Assembly: GCA_016191815.1 (NCBI GenBank) | Contig: JACPVI010000024.1 | Coordinates: 1-64,000, forward strand | DNA length: 64,000 nucleotides | DNA from: Myxococcales bacterium | GTDB lineage: Bacteria; Myxococcota; Myxococcia; Myxococcales; Myxococcaceae | Reading direction: 5' to 3' | Shown here: positions 17,558 to 26,025 of the stretch, in pieces | How positions within the stretch are numbered: the first letter of the stretch is position 1 | Layout of the letters: each line of letters begins with the position of its first letter | Notes under the pieces: generated by a model | Told to the model about the DNA's origin: nothing | Database searches by the model: none | The model's input: only the letters and a program-made list of their open reading frames with translations | Made by a program: the position numbers and the translations under genes

Positions 17558-19069
17558 ATGGCGACCATCGCCGCCAGACCGAAGATCGCCGCCGGCCCCT
17601 CCCGGCAGGTATACGACGCGGTCGTGGTGGGCGGCCAGCTCGGTGGCGCACTCGCGGCGGCGCTCCTCGCCAAGCGCGGCCACCGCGTGCTCCTGGTGGA
17701 GCACGACGGGCTGGGCCACGGCTACGAGCACGGCGGCTATCTGTTGCCCTATGCGCCGCTGGTGGCACCTCCGCTGAAAGCAATGCCCGCCTTCGACGAG
17801 GCGCTGGTGGAGCTGGGGCTCAACACCGCCGTCCAGCGGGCGCTCAGGCCGCACGCGCCGGACTTGCAGCTCGTGCTCCCCAGCCACCGGCTCGACCTGC
17901 ACCACGACGAGGCTCCCAGGCTCGCCGAGCTGACCCGCGAGTTCGGGGAGGGCGCCGGCCGCATCGCCGCCGCCCTCAAGGCCGCGGCCTCCCAGCACGA
18001 GCAGAGCGACCCCTTCTTCCGCGAGCACCCGAACCTCCCACCCGATGGCTTCTTCGAGTCCTTGGCCCTCAAGCGGCAGATCGGCCGCCATCCCGCGCTC
18101 GCCGAGCCCTCTGCGGCGCTCCAGGCGGACCTCTCGCTCCCGGTGCTCGGCGGCCTCCTCCAGTTCCTCACCTACGCCAACGAACCCAAGCAGCCCCTGG
18201 CACAAACCCGCCCGCTGTCCCAGGCCCTCGCCTCTCCCAATCGCTACCCGGGAGGCAAAGAGGGCCTCCGCGAGCTGTTCACTCGCAGGCTAGTAGAGCT
18301 GGGAGGAGATCTCCTCTGGCGCGAGAGCGAGGAGAGCTCGGTGGTCGAGGAGCTTTTCCTCGAGGGCGGCCGCGTCGCCGGGCTCAAGCTGGTTCAGTCC
18401 GATCACGAATACCGGTGCTCGTCTTTGATCGGCGCTACCGACGCCGGCGCGCTCAGGCGGCTGGTGCCGGACAAGAGGAAGCACCGCGCCCTGGCGGAGC
18501 TGCTGGACCAGGTGGAGCCGCGGAAGTTCCTCTTTGCCATCAACTGGGTGCTGCCGGCCGAGGTGCTCCCCAAGGGGATGGGGGAGCTGGTGCTGCTCGA
18601 CACCGCCGACGACCTCTCGCCCTTGCTCGTGCAAGTGAGCCACGCCCGGAAGATCGGCGCCAAGGCCGACGAGCCTAAAGAGCGGGTGGTGTGCGCGGGC
18701 GCCTTCGTCCCTACGAGCTACCGGGATCTTGGCGAGGACCACCTCAGGTCGCTCGCGGCGCGAATGGGCGTCCACCTCGACGAGCTGATGCCCTTTGCCC
18801 GAAGGCGCGCCATTCTCGAGTCGGCTCCCTACCTCGACGCGGGCGGCGTCCGCGGCAGCCGGCTGCTTCCCCACCCGCTCTACGAGGTGAACGCCGAGCA
18901 CTTCCTCGGAATCACGGGGCTCCCCCAGAGGACGCCGGTGAAGAACCTCTTCTTGGCCAGCCGCGAGGTCCTGCCAGGGTTGGGCCTCGAGGGAGAGGTG
19001 ATGGCCGGGGTCCGCGCCGCCCGGCTGGTCCAGGAGAGCCTGGGGAAGAAGGACCCCCTCAAACGCTGA
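17558..19069 (+). CDS. FAD-dependent oxidoreductase, phytoene desaturase-like
   Basis: A 503-aa flavoprotein. The ATG at 17558 begins shortly before the dinucleotide-binding fold YDAVVVGGQLGGALAAALLAKRGHRVLLVEHD; the open frame upstream is not protein-like. The overall plan resembles the NAD(P)/FAD amine-oxidase and phytoene-desaturase group: substrate cap in the middle (FLTYANEPKQPLAQ, RYPGGKEGLRELFTRRLVELGG) and a C-terminal FAD-closing segment NLFLASREVLPGLGLEGEVMAG. The substrate is unknown and no carotenoid gene is nearby. Confidence 0.72.
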   Translation: MATIAARPKIAAGPSRQVYDAVVVGGQLGGALAAALLAKRGHRVLLVEHDGLGHGYEHGGYLLPYAPLVAPPLKAMPAFDEALVELGLNTAVQRALRPHAPDLQLVLPSHRLDLHHDEAPRLAELTREFGEGAGRIAAALKAAASQHEQSDPFFREHPNLPPDGFFESLALKRQIGRHPALAEPSAALQADLSLPVLGGLLQFLTYANEPKQPLAQTRPLSQALASPNRYPGGKEGLRELFTRRLVELGGDLLWRESEESSVVEELFLEGGRVAGLKLVQSDHEYRCSSLIGATDAGALRRLVPDKRKHRALAELLDQVEPRKFLFAINWVLPAEVLPKGMGELVLLDTADDLSPLLVQVSHARKIGAKADEPKERVVCAGAFVPTSYRDLGEDHLRSLAARMGVHLDELMPFARRRAILESAPYLDAGGVRGSRLLPHPLYEVNAEHFLGITGLPQRTPVKNLFLASREVLPGLGLEGEVMAGVRAARLVQESLGKKDPLKR

Positions 19070-19075
19070 CCCCGG

Positions 19076-19104
19076 GTGGATTTCCCCATTTTTTCTGGTA
19101 GGGT
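19076..19104 (+). promoter_or_regulatory. Candidate promoter for rpmB operon
   Basis: A TAGGGT box at 19099-19104 preceded by TG (extended -10) and a weak GTGGAT-like -35 17 bases upstream. It sits just after the flavoprotein stop and 53 bases before the rpmB ATG. Judged by eye only. Confidence 0.35.
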
Positions 19105-19156
19105 CCGCGCCCCCCCTCGCGCCGGGCGTTCCCGGCAATTGAAGGAGCACGCAGTC

Positions 19157-19348
19157 ATGGCCTGGAAGTGCGACATCTGTGGCAAGCGCCCGCTGGTAGG
19201 CAACAAGGTGAGCCACGCCAACAACAAGACCAAGACGCGAACCGTGCCGAACTTGCAGAAGGTGCGGGCCCAGGTGGACGGGTGCACCAAGCGGGTGAGG
19301 GTCTGCACCCGCTGCCTCAAGGCCGGCAAGGTGGTCAAGGCGGCATAG
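19157..19348 (+). CDS. rpmB: 50S ribosomal protein L28
   Basis: A 63-aa L28 starting [28 protein letters not shown], with a strong GAAGGAG ribosome site 9 nt before the ATG. Two CxxC pairs (CDIC and CTRC) make this the zinc-binding (C+) form. The start is set by the ribosome site and the family's N-terminus. It is followed after only 6 bases by murQ, an unusual partner, so a ribosomal protein and peptidoglycan recycling genes seem to share a transcript. Confidence 0.96.
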   Translation: MAWKCDICGKRPLVGNKVSHANNKTKTRTVPNLQKVRAQVDGCTKRVRVCTRCLKAGKVVKAA

Positions 19349-19354
19349 CCGCCC

Positions 19355-20269
19355 ATGCCGCTGCGAACGCCTCCGACCGAGGAGCTGCATCGCGGCTCGG
19401 AGGATCTCGATCTGCTTCCCATCCCCGAGGTGGTGCGGCGGCTGCACCGGGAGGATCGGACCGCCTTCGAGGCGGTGGGCCGGGTCCTGCCGCAGGTCTC
19501 CGTCGCCGCGCGGGAGGCGGCGCAGGCACTGGAGCGGGGTGGCCGGCTCGTCTACGTGGGCGCCGGAACCAGCGGCCGCCTGGGCATGCTCGACGCCGCC
19601 GAGTGCCCGCCCACCTTCGGCGCAAGAGCCGGCCAGGTGATCGCCATCCTCGCCGGGGGGCCCGAGGCGGCTTCGCGCGCGGTGGAGGGAGCGGAGGATG
19701 ACGCGAGGGCCGGCGCCTCCGCGGTCGAAAACGCCCGGGTCGGTCCGAGTGACTTCGTGATCGGCGTGAGCGCGAGCAGCACGACACCCTTCGTGCAAGC
19801 TGCCCTGAGAACGGCGCGCCGCAAGGGCGCCAGGACCGCGCTGGTTTGCTGCAACCCGGAGGCGGCCAGGCGGCGGATGGCCGACGTCCTGGTCCTCCCG
19901 GACACCGGCCCGGAGCTGATCGCCGGCTCCACCCGGCTCAAGGCGGGCACCGCGACCAAGCTAGTGCTGAATGCGATCTCCACCGCGGCGATGGTTTCCC
20001 TGGGGAAGGTGTACCGCGGCAGGATGGTGGACCTCACTCCGACCAGCCGGAAGCTGCGCTTGCGCGCGCGGAGGATGGTGCAGGAGCTGACCGGGCTCTC
20101 CGAGGCGCGGGCCGGGCGGCTCCTCTCCCGGGCGGGTGGCAGGCCGAAGACGGCCCTCGCGATGCACCTGAGCGGGCTCGGGCGCGAGGCCGCCGAGCGC
20201 CTGGCGCGAAGGGTCGGCCTGCGCGGATTGGAAAGCAGCGGAGGCGCCGGGCGGTGGCCATCAACGTGA
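19355..20269 (+). CDS. murQ: N-acetylmuramic acid 6-phosphate etherase
   Basis: A 304-aa SIS-domain lyase that removes D-lactate from MurNAc-6-phosphate to give GlcNAc-6-phosphate. Family marks: SEDLDLLPIPEVVRRLHREDR, the sugar-phosphate motif YVGAGTSGRLGMLDAAECPPTFG with the catalytic Glu, GVSASSTTPFVQAAL, and RLKAGTATKLVLNAIST. Length is normal. It acts after AnmK, whose gene overlaps its end, so together they form the anhydroMurNAc recycling route. Confidence 0.96.
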   Translation: MPLRTPPTEELHRGSEDLDLLPIPEVVRRLHREDRTAFEAVGRVLPQVSVAAREAAQALERGGRLVYVGAGTSGRLGMLDAAECPPTFGARAGQVIAILAGGPEAASRAVEGAEDDARAGASAVENARVGPSDFVIGVSASSTTPFVQAALRTARRKGARTALVCCNPEAARRRMADVLVLPDTGPELIAGSTRLKAGTATKLVLNAISTAAMVSLGKVYRGRMVDLTPTSRKLRLRARRMVQELTGLSEARAGRLLSRAGGRPKTALAMHLSGLGREAAERLARRVGLRGLESSGGAGRWPST

Positions 20270-21417
20270 TCGCACGCTTGTCCCGCTCGGGAAAGAAGAG
20301 CGCGCGGCTGTGCGTGGGAGTCATCTCCGGGACGAGCGTGGATGCCGCCGAGGCAGCGCTGTGCCGGATCAGCGGCTCCGGACACGAGGCCAAGGTGGTG
20401 CTTCTGGCCCACGCCTCCCTCCCCTTTCCGCGCCGGCTTTCCGCGCGCGTCTTGGCGGCCGACTCGGCCCGCGAGCTGTGCGAGCTCAACTTCCAGCTGG
20501 GCGAGCGTTTCGCCGAGGCGGTGCTGGAGGTGATCTCACTCGCCCGCCTTCGTCCGGAGCAGGTGGATCTGGTCGGCTCGCACGGCCAGACCGTCGCGCA
20601 CCTGCCGGCGCCGCTTTCGCGCACGCCCTCCACCCTGCAGATCGGCGAGGCCTCGGTGATCGCCGAGCGCACCGGCATCCCGACGGTGAGCGACTTCCGC
20701 ACCCGCGACGTGGCCGCCGGCGGAGAGGGCGCCCCCCTGGTGCCCTACGCGGACTGGGTGATGTTCCGGAAGAAGGGCGTTTTCCGAGCGCTGCAGAACA
20801 TCGGTGGGATCGCCAACTGCTCGGTGGTGGGAGAGCGGCTGGAGGACACCTTGGCCTTCGACACCGGGCCGGGGAACATGCTCCTCGACGCGCTCTCGCA
20901 GCGGGCGAGCCGGGGAAGGCTTCGGTTCGACCGCGACGGCGAGCTGTCGCGCCGGGGGCGGGTGATTCGGCCGGCGCTCGAGGAGCTGCTCCGGCACCCC
21001 TTCCTTCGCAGGCCCCCGCCTCGGAGCACTGGCCGCGAGAGCTTCGGCAAGGAGCTGGCCTCGAAGCTGTGGCGCCGCTTCGGCCGCAGGCCGTTCGACC
21101 TCTTGGCCACCGCCGCGGCGTTCACGGTCGAAGCGACCGCCCGCGCCTACGAGAAGTGGGTGCTGCCGGCGCGAACGCTCGAGGCCATCTACCTCTCCGG
21201 TGGAGGCAGCCGGAACCCCACCCTGGTCGGGGGCCTTTCGAGGAGGCTCGCTCCGCTTCCGGTGCGACCGCTGGCGGACCTGGGCTTCCCCGAGGAGGCC
21301 AAGGAGGCGGCCTGCTTCGCCCTGCTGGCCAGCGAGTGGCTCGCCGGGCAGCCGCAGAACGTCCCACCCGCCACGGGCGCGAGGAAGGCCGTGGTCCTGG
21401 GTAAGATGGCGCCGTGA
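20254..21417 (+). CDS. anmK: Anhydro-N-acetylmuramic acid kinase
   Basis: A 387-aa sugar kinase that opens and phosphorylates 1,6-anhydroMurNAc to MurNAc-6-phosphate, the MurQ substrate. Recognised from GVISGTSVDAAEAAL (GTSxD phosphate loop), VGSHGQTVAHLP, DFRTRDVAAGGEGAPLVPYAD, FDTGPGNMLLDA and YLSGGGSRNPTLV. The GTG at 20254 has a GGAGG 10 nt upstream and overlaps murQ by 16 nt; an in-frame GTG at 20266 overlapping the murQ stop is an alternative. The stop overlaps the GTPase gene by 4 nt. Confidence 0.95.
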   Translation: MAINVIARLSRSGKKSARLCVGVISGTSVDAAEAALCRISGSGHEAKVVLLAHASLPFPRRLSARVLAADSARELCELNFQLGERFAEAVLEVISLARLRPEQVDLVGSHGQTVAHLPAPLSRTPSTLQIGEASVIAERTGIPTVSDFRTRDVAAGGEGAPLVPYADWVMFRKKGVFRALQNIGGIANCSVVGERLEDTLAFDTGPGNMLLDALSQRASRGRLRFDRDGELSRRGRVIRPALEELLRHPFLRRPPPRSTGRESFGKELASKLWRRFGRRPFDLLATAAAFTVEATARAYEKWVLPARTLEAIYLSGGGSRNPTLVGGLSRRLAPLPVRPLADLGFPEEAKEAACFALLASEWLAGQPQNVPPATGARKAVVLGKMAP

Positions 21418-22538
21418 GCACGGTCAACATCCTGGCGCGGGAAGTGGCGGCGAAGATCGTCTTCTACGGGCCGGGGCTTTCGGGGAAGACCACCACCCTC
21501 AAGAAGATCCACGAGTCGGTGAAGCCGGCGCACCGGGGCGAGCTGATGTCGCTGCCGACCGAGGCCGATCGGACGCTCTTCTTCGACTTCTTGCCGGTGA
21601 AGGTGGAGCAGGTGGGCAACTGCGCGGTGCGGCTGGCGCTCTACACGGTGCCGGGGCAGGTCTTCTACAACGCCACCCGGAAGCTGGTCCTCCAGGGCGC
21701 GGACGGGGTGGTGTTCGTCGCCGACTCGCAACCCGAGGCGATGGACGCCAACGCCGAATCGATGCGCAACCTGGAAGAGAACCTGCTCGAGCAGGGAATC
21801 CGACTGGACCAGTTCCCGCTGGTGCTCCAGTACAACAAGCGCGACCTCGAGAAGGCGGTGCCGGTGGAGCGGCTGCGCTCCCTGCTCAACCCGCGGGCGG
21901 TGGCGGAGTTCGAGACTTGCGCCACCAGCGGCCGCGGGGTGCTCGACGCACTCAAGGCAATCACCCGGGCGGTGATCCGCGACCTGCGGGCCAAGCGGGT
22001 GGTGCCTGCGCCGAGGAGCGAGGCGGCTGCCGCGCCGGCGCTCGACGCGCCGAAGGTGGGGTTGGAGGACAAGATCCAGCAAATCCTGGAGGCCGCGTCG
22101 CACCCTCCCACATCACCTCCTGCGAGCTCGAACGTGACGCCCACCTCCTCCAGCTCGATTCCGGCCGCGCCTGCGTCCACCCGCCGGTCAGAGGCTCCGC
22201 CCGTGGCAGGCCGGCTGCCCTTGGGCCCGGCGTCGGCGCTCGCGCCGGGCGCGTTGCTCGACTACGCGCGGGCGGCGGACATGGCCTACATCTGTGCGGA
22301 CCATGCGGGCTGCGTGCGGTCCTGTCAGGAGGCGGTGCGCAGGGCGCTGGCCTACACCGGCGAGTCGACCGCCGCGGCGCAAGGCTACCTCCTCGGCGTG
22401 GACGGCGCGGACCTCCTCAGGCTGGAACGGCTTTCCACCCAGCCGCACCTTCGGCCCGACGACGGCGCGTTCGCGCTCTACGTGGTGATGCAGGTCTTCG
22501 TGCGCCTGTCCGCGGCCGGGCTGCCCCAGGCGGAGTAG
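21414..22538 (+). CDS. MglA-like small GTPase with long C-terminal extension
   Basis: A 374-aa protein. Residues 1-195 are closely MglA-like: P-loop YGPGLSGKTTT with Lys25, the TVPGQVFYNATRKLVLQGADGVVFVADSQ region and the base-specificity motif NKRD. MglA itself, the polarity and gliding switch of Myxococcus, ends near there. Here about 180 further residues follow: a Pro/Ser-rich linker (about 200-270) and a helical domain (about 275-370, with YARAADMAYICADHAGC). No MglB-like activator gene is adjacent. The GTG start overlaps the anmK stop (GTGA), so it is coupled to the peptidoglycan recycling genes. Probably a paralogue with a fused effector domain. Confidence 0.88.
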   Translation: MSTVNILAREVAAKIVFYGPGLSGKTTTLKKIHESVKPAHRGELMSLPTEADRTLFFDFLPVKVEQVGNCAVRLALYTVPGQVFYNATRKLVLQGADGVVFVADSQPEAMDANAESMRNLEENLLEQGIRLDQFPLVLQYNKRDLEKAVPVERLRSLLNPRAVAEFETCATSGRGVLDALKAITRAVIRDLRAKRVVPAPRSEAAAAPALDAPKVGLEDKIQQILEAASHPPTSPPASSNVTPTSSSSIPAAPASTRRSEAPPVAGRLPLGPASALAPGALLDYARAADMAYICADHAGCVRSCQEAVRRALAYTGESTAAAQGYLLGVDGADLLRLERLSTQPHLRPDDGAFALYVVMQVFVRLSAAGLPQAE

Positions 22539-22641
22539 CCCTCATCGCGCCAGACGTGCGCGAGAGGGACTGCGACCTGCAGGCGACCTCGCGAGCGAAG
22601 CCGGCGGGCGCTCGGCCTGCCAGCTTCCCTCGCAGGAACGC

Positions 22642-22670
22642 TTGACGAGCCGTGGTTGCAACATGCAAAC
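22642..22670 (+). promoter_or_regulatory. Candidate promoter/operator of toxin-antitoxin operon
   Basis: A TTGACG box (22642-22647) and an AT-richer segment around 22665-22671 could be -35 and -10. Overlapping the latter is an inverted repeat TTGCA-aca-TGCAA at 22656-22668, a good candidate site for autorepression by the antitoxin. Confidence 0.4.
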
Positions 22671-22681
22671 TTTGGTTACTG

Positions 22682-22909
22682 ATGGAAACCACCACGTTGG
22701 CGGTCAAGGTCTCGCAAGAATTCGCACGAAAGTACCGCGAGTTTTGCGAGACGCACGCCCTCCAGGTCGGCAAGTTCACCGAGCAGGCGCTCTCCGACCT
22801 GATGGAGGACTTTCACTTCGGACTGAAGGCCCAACGTGTGCTCAGCACGTCATCCGGCCGCAGCACGCCTCACGAGAAGGCTTTTCGGAGGCGGGCCAGG
22901 CGCAAGTGA
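22682..22909 (+). CDS. Antitoxin of a RelE-type toxin-antitoxin pair
   Basis: A 75-aa protein starting METTTLAVKVSQEFARKYREFC; the predicted strand followed by helices (VGKFTEQALSDLMEDFHFG) fits a ribbon-helix-helix DNA-binding dimer, with a basic, Ser/Arg-rich tail that would wrap the toxin. A GTG at 22652 in the same frame is an alternative start, but it lies inside the palindrome. No ribosome site is obvious, so the mRNA may be nearly leaderless. The end overlaps the toxin start by 4 nt (GTGA), the usual coupling of such pairs. Confidence 0.72.
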   Translation: METTTLAVKVSQEFARKYREFCETHALQVGKFTEQALSDLMEDFHFGLKAQRVLSTSSGRSTPHEKAFRRRARRK

Positions 22910-23160
22910 CCATCAAGTACCTCCACGAGTTTCTCGTGGAATACCTCGAGCTCGATCGAGGAGTTCAGCGGTTGCTCCGAAAGAAGCTCGAGGAGATGCA
23001 CCGCGTCGCGCTCGAGGCCTACCCCCATCAGGCACTGACCGGAGCGCAATTCAAGGGTCTCTTCAAGCTTCGCGTCGGCGACTGGAGGCTCGTCTACAAG
23101 ATCGCCGACGGCGAGGTTCTCTTCGTCACCCTCGGCCATCGGTCGGAGATCTACCAATAG
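22906..23160 (+). CDS. RelE/ParE-superfamily toxin
   Basis: An 84-aa protein beginning at a GTG that overlaps the antitoxin stop. The RelE fold is recognisable from KKLEEMHRVALEAYPHQALTGAQFKGLFKLRVGDWRLVYKIADGEVLFVTLGHRSEIYQ-type layout: an Arg/Lys-bearing strand (FKLRVGDWRLVYK) and a C-terminal HRSEIY. RelE relatives cut mRNA at the ribosome while ParE relatives block gyrase; the GHR-x-E-IY ending favours the RelE mRNase side. Genetic context and size fit a type II toxin. Confidence 0.82.
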   Translation: MTIKYLHEFLVEYLELDRGVQRLLRKKLEEMHRVALEAYPHQALTGAQFKGLFKLRVGDWRLVYKIADGEVLFVTLGHRSEIYQ

Positions 23161-23166
23161 GCGGGC

Positions 23167-23934
23167 TCAGAAAGCCCGGCCCTGGCCGCCGTCCACCGGA
23201 ATGGTCGCACCCGTCACCCAGCTCGCCCGCTCCGAGCAGAGGAAGGTCACCACCGCGGCCACCTCCTGTGGCGCGCCGAAGCGGCCCCACGGCAGATCCT
23301 CGCGCAACATCTTCTGCACGGCGTCCGGGCGCTCCCGGGAGCGGCGCTCCCAGCTTCCGCCGGGGAAGAGGATGCTCCCCGGCGCCACCGAGTTCACCCG
23401 GATGCGGTACCGCGCCAGGTCGATCGCCATCTCCTTGGTGAGCGCGGTGAGCGCTGACTTCGCCGCGGTGTAGGGCGCGCTCGCGCAGTACTCCCGCCCG
23501 CAGATCGAATTCATGTGCACGATGCAGCCCCCCCTCTGCCGCATGTGCTGGACCGCTCTCCGGCTGCACCAGATCGCCGAGAGCAAGTTCTGATCGAGCA
23601 CCGACCTCCACTGCTCGGCGCTCACCCCGTCGAAGCGGCCCGCCCCGCCGCTCCCGCCCACGTTGTTCACCAGGATGTCCAGCCCACCCAGCGCCTCGAT
23701 CGCCGCCTCCACTCCCTTCGCCGCGCCTTCCTCGCTCGAGACGTCCACCGGCAGGCTGTGGACCTTGGCGCCGCCCGCGGCCACCTCCTCGGCGGCCCTG
23801 GCGAGATCCGAGGCGCCGCGCGCGACGATGAACACCGAGGCGCCCTCCCTCGCCAGCTCCAGCGCCACCGCGCGGCCGATGCCCCGGCTCGCGCCGGTCA
23901 CCAGAGCGGCCTTGCCCGAAAGCCCCAGTTCCAT
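23167..23934 (-). CDS. Short-chain dehydrogenase/reductase (SDR)
   Basis: A 255-aa classical SDR: NAD(P) motif TGASRGIG at residues 13-20, NNVGG at about 90-94, and the catalytic set Ser143, Tyr155, Lys159 (SICGREYCASAPYTAAK). A C-terminal WVTGATIPVDGGQG closes the fold. The ATG at 23934 gives the standard N-terminus (MELGLSGKAALVTG). It lies 5 bases behind the DUF4388 gene on the same strand, so probably one transcript. Substrate unknown. Confidence 0.9.
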   Translation of the reverse strand: MELGLSGKAALVTGASRGIGRAVALELAREGASVFIVARGASDLARAAEEVAAGGAKVHSLPVDVSSEEGAAKGVEAAIEALGGLDILVNNVGGSGGAGRFDGVSAEQWRSVLDQNLLSAIWCSRRAVQHMRQRGGCIVHMNSICGREYCASAPYTAAKSALTALTKEMAIDLARYRIRVNSVAPGSILFPGGSWERRSRERPDAVQKMLREDLPWGRFGAPQEVAAVVTFLCSERASWVTGATIPVDGGQGRAF

Positions 23935-23939
23935 TCGCG

Positions 23940-25040
23940 CTAGTGCCCTCCGGCCGCAGACGGATCGACAAGCTGGACTAGCCCCATCCGCTGTAGCTTG
24001 GAGAGCGCCTTCAGCGTCTCCAGCTCCCGATTGTGGCTCGCCAGCACGATGGTGGCCACGTCCCACTTGCCGTTTGCCAGCGCGGCGACATGCCGCTCGT
24101 CCGGCCGCAGCCGGGCCATCGCCTCCGGATCCTCACACAAGACCGGGACCGCGATGGGCTGCAGCTCCAGGTAGAGGGAGGCGACGTGCTCGCGCTCCAC
24201 CATGCGGGCGAACTCGCGCACCCGCCGGTCTCCGGGGTCGCTCGCTAGAAGCGCGTTGAAGACCAGCCCGGCCGCCTCGAACTGCCGCTCCCTCACCAGC
24301 ACCGCGCCCTTCTCCAGCATCTCCGCGATCGGATCCTCCTCGAGCTGCGGAGCGCCGTCGATCTCCACCTTCTTCGCCCTCAGCAAATCGAACAGCCGGC
24401 GGGTGAGCGACGAGCGGGGCAAGCCCAGCGCGAGCCTGAGCCTCCCCAGGTTCTGCTCGGGCTGCGCAGCGCCCAGGATGACGCGCCAAACCAGCGGCAG
24501 ATCCGGTGAGGGCTTCGCCCTGGCCCGCACCGTCATCGAGTCCAGCGGCAGCGCGCGCTCCACCTCGGGCTGCTCGTCGACCCACCTCAGCGACTCGAAC
24601 ATCAAGTGCCTCACCCCCAGCTCCACGGGCACCCACTCGTCATCTGTGCGGTCCGGGTCTTCGGTCCAATGAAAGCGCCCGCGCGCCGCCTGGGTGAGAT
24701 CCGCCACCGCGCCGTACAGCTCCTCGCACGCCAGCTCGGTGGCCATCGACAGCTCGGCTTCCTTGGTCCTGTCGGACAGCTCCGCGGCCATAGGGCGCCT
24801 CAGGCGCGACAGCTCGGCGTGAACCTTCTGCCCCGACGCCACCCGGCCTACCTCCAGCGTCCGGGCGATGCGCTCCCACAGCCCAGGGCTCGCCACGGCA
24901 ACCAGCTGGCCTCCGAGCAAGAACAGCTTCCGCTCGCCGGCGTCGCCGGACAACTGCAAGGAGCCCGTCTTGCGCGAGGTGTCCAGCCAGTGAAGCAGCT
25001 CGGGGAGCGGGTAGCTGGACAGGTCTCCGTGGAACGCCAT
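23940..25040 (-). CDS. DUF4388-domain protein
   Basis: A 366-aa cytosolic protein starting MAFHGDLSSYPLPELLHWLDTSRKTGSLQLSG, the standard opening of DUF4388 (the PATAN region found in many myxobacterial and cyanobacterial signalling proteins). Residues about 1-110 form that domain; the rest is helical, with a winged-helix-like middle (LGLPRSSLTRRLFDLLRAKKVEI) and no catalytic motif. DUF4388 proteins are thought to mediate protein contacts in two-component and motility circuits. It is divergent from the metalloenzyme gene, with only 28 bases between starts. Confidence 0.82.
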   Translation of the reverse strand: MAFHGDLSSYPLPELLHWLDTSRKTGSLQLSGDAGERKLFLLGGQLVAVASPGLWERIARTLEVGRVASGQKVHAELSRLRRPMAAELSDRTKEAELSMATELACEELYGAVADLTQAARGRFHWTEDPDRTDDEWVPVELGVRHLMFESLRWVDEQPEVERALPLDSMTVRARAKPSPDLPLVWRVILGAAQPEQNLGRLRLALGLPRSSLTRRLFDLLRAKKVEIDGAPQLEEDPIAEMLEKGAVLVRERQFEAAGLVFNALLASDPGDRRVREFARMVEREHVASLYLELQPIAVPVLCEDPEAMARLRPDERHVAALANGKWDVATIVLASHNRELETLKALSKLQRMGLVQLVDPSAAGGH

Positions 25041-25068
25041 TCGCCGAACGAGGATACAGTCGGCGGCC

Positions 25069-26025
25069 GTGCGCGTCGCGCTCCTGTTCATCGACGGCGT
25101 GGGCATCGGCGAGAAGGATGCATCGAAGAACCCGCTCGCCCGCGGCCGCACCTTGCTCTCGCAGTTCCAAGACGGCTCCGGCGAGCCTTTGGAGGGCGGG
25201 CAGGTGCGCGCGGTGGACGCCACCTTCGGCCTCGGAGGACGGCCACAGTCGGCGACCAACCAAGCGGCGATCTTCACCGGCGAGCCCGCATCGCTCATGC
25301 TCGGGCGCCACCTGCTCGGGTTCCCGAACGCCTTTCTGCGCGAGCTGATCTCCCGGAAGTCCATCGCTCGGCGCCTGGCGGACTCCGGGCGCCGTTGCGC
25401 CTACCTCAACTCATTCCCCGCGGCATGCCTGGATGCGCTGCGGCTGCCGAGGAGACCATCGGCCGGACCGGACCTGGTCATTCCCCAGAGAGCTCGCCGG
25501 CGCCTCCGGGCCTCCGCGGTGCCGCTGGCGATGTCGGCCGGGGGACTGCTGATGCGAACCCTGGACGATGCAAGGAGGGGCGAGGGACTCACCAGCGACA
25601 TCGACGGGCGGCGGGCCACCTCGCGCGGCCTCGAGGCTCCCGTTCGATCCCCGGAGGAGGCAGGCGAGATCTTCTGGCGCGTGGCCGAGCGATCCGATCT
25701 GTCGGTGTTCGAGCACCACCTCGCCGATGAGGCTGGGCACGCCCGCAGCATGGAGGCGGCCGAAGCGGCGCTCTCCACATTCGACCGCTTCGCTCGGCGG
25801 GTGGTGGCCCTGCGGCCGGCCGGGACTGCGGTCCTCGTCTGCAGCGATCACGGCAACGTGGAGGACCTCTCCACGCGCAGCCACACCCGAAATCGTGTCC
25901 CCGTGCTGGCGTTCGGCACACTGCTCGAGGGACTGGAGACGGTGGCCGACGTGGGGCGGCTCGCCCTCTCGCTGGCGGGAGCCGAGCCCAGGGCGGCAGC
26001 GCGCAAGGAGGCGGCTCGACCGTGA
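25069..26025 (+). CDS. Alkaline-phosphatase-superfamily metalloenzyme, iPGM/phosphopentomutase-like
   Basis: A 318-aa protein beginning at GTG with ALLFIDGVGIGE, the first metal-binding aspartate loop of the superfamily. Further metal ligands are visible in FEHHLADEAGH and in SDHGNVED followed by TRSHTRNRVPVLAFG, the two-metal signature shared by cofactor-independent phosphoglycerate mutase and phosphopentomutase. It is shorter than iPGM (about 510 aa) and seems to lack the inserted transferase domain, and the usual active Ser/Thr is not obvious (SATNQAAIFTG may supply it). The reaction is unassigned. The stop overlaps the next start by 4 nt. Confidence 0.75.
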   Translation: MRVALLFIDGVGIGEKDASKNPLARGRTLLSQFQDGSGEPLEGGQVRAVDATFGLGGRPQSATNQAAIFTGEPASLMLGRHLLGFPNAFLRELISRKSIARRLADSGRRCAYLNSFPAACLDALRLPRRPSAGPDLVIPQRARRRLRASAVPLAMSAGGLLMRTLDDARRGEGLTSDIDGRRATSRGLEAPVRSPEEAGEIFWRVAERSDLSVFEHHLADEAGHARSMEAAEAALSTFDRFARRVVALRPAGTAVLVCSDHGNVEDLSTRSHTRNRVPVLAFGTLLEGLETVADVGRLALSLAGAEPRAAARKEAARP

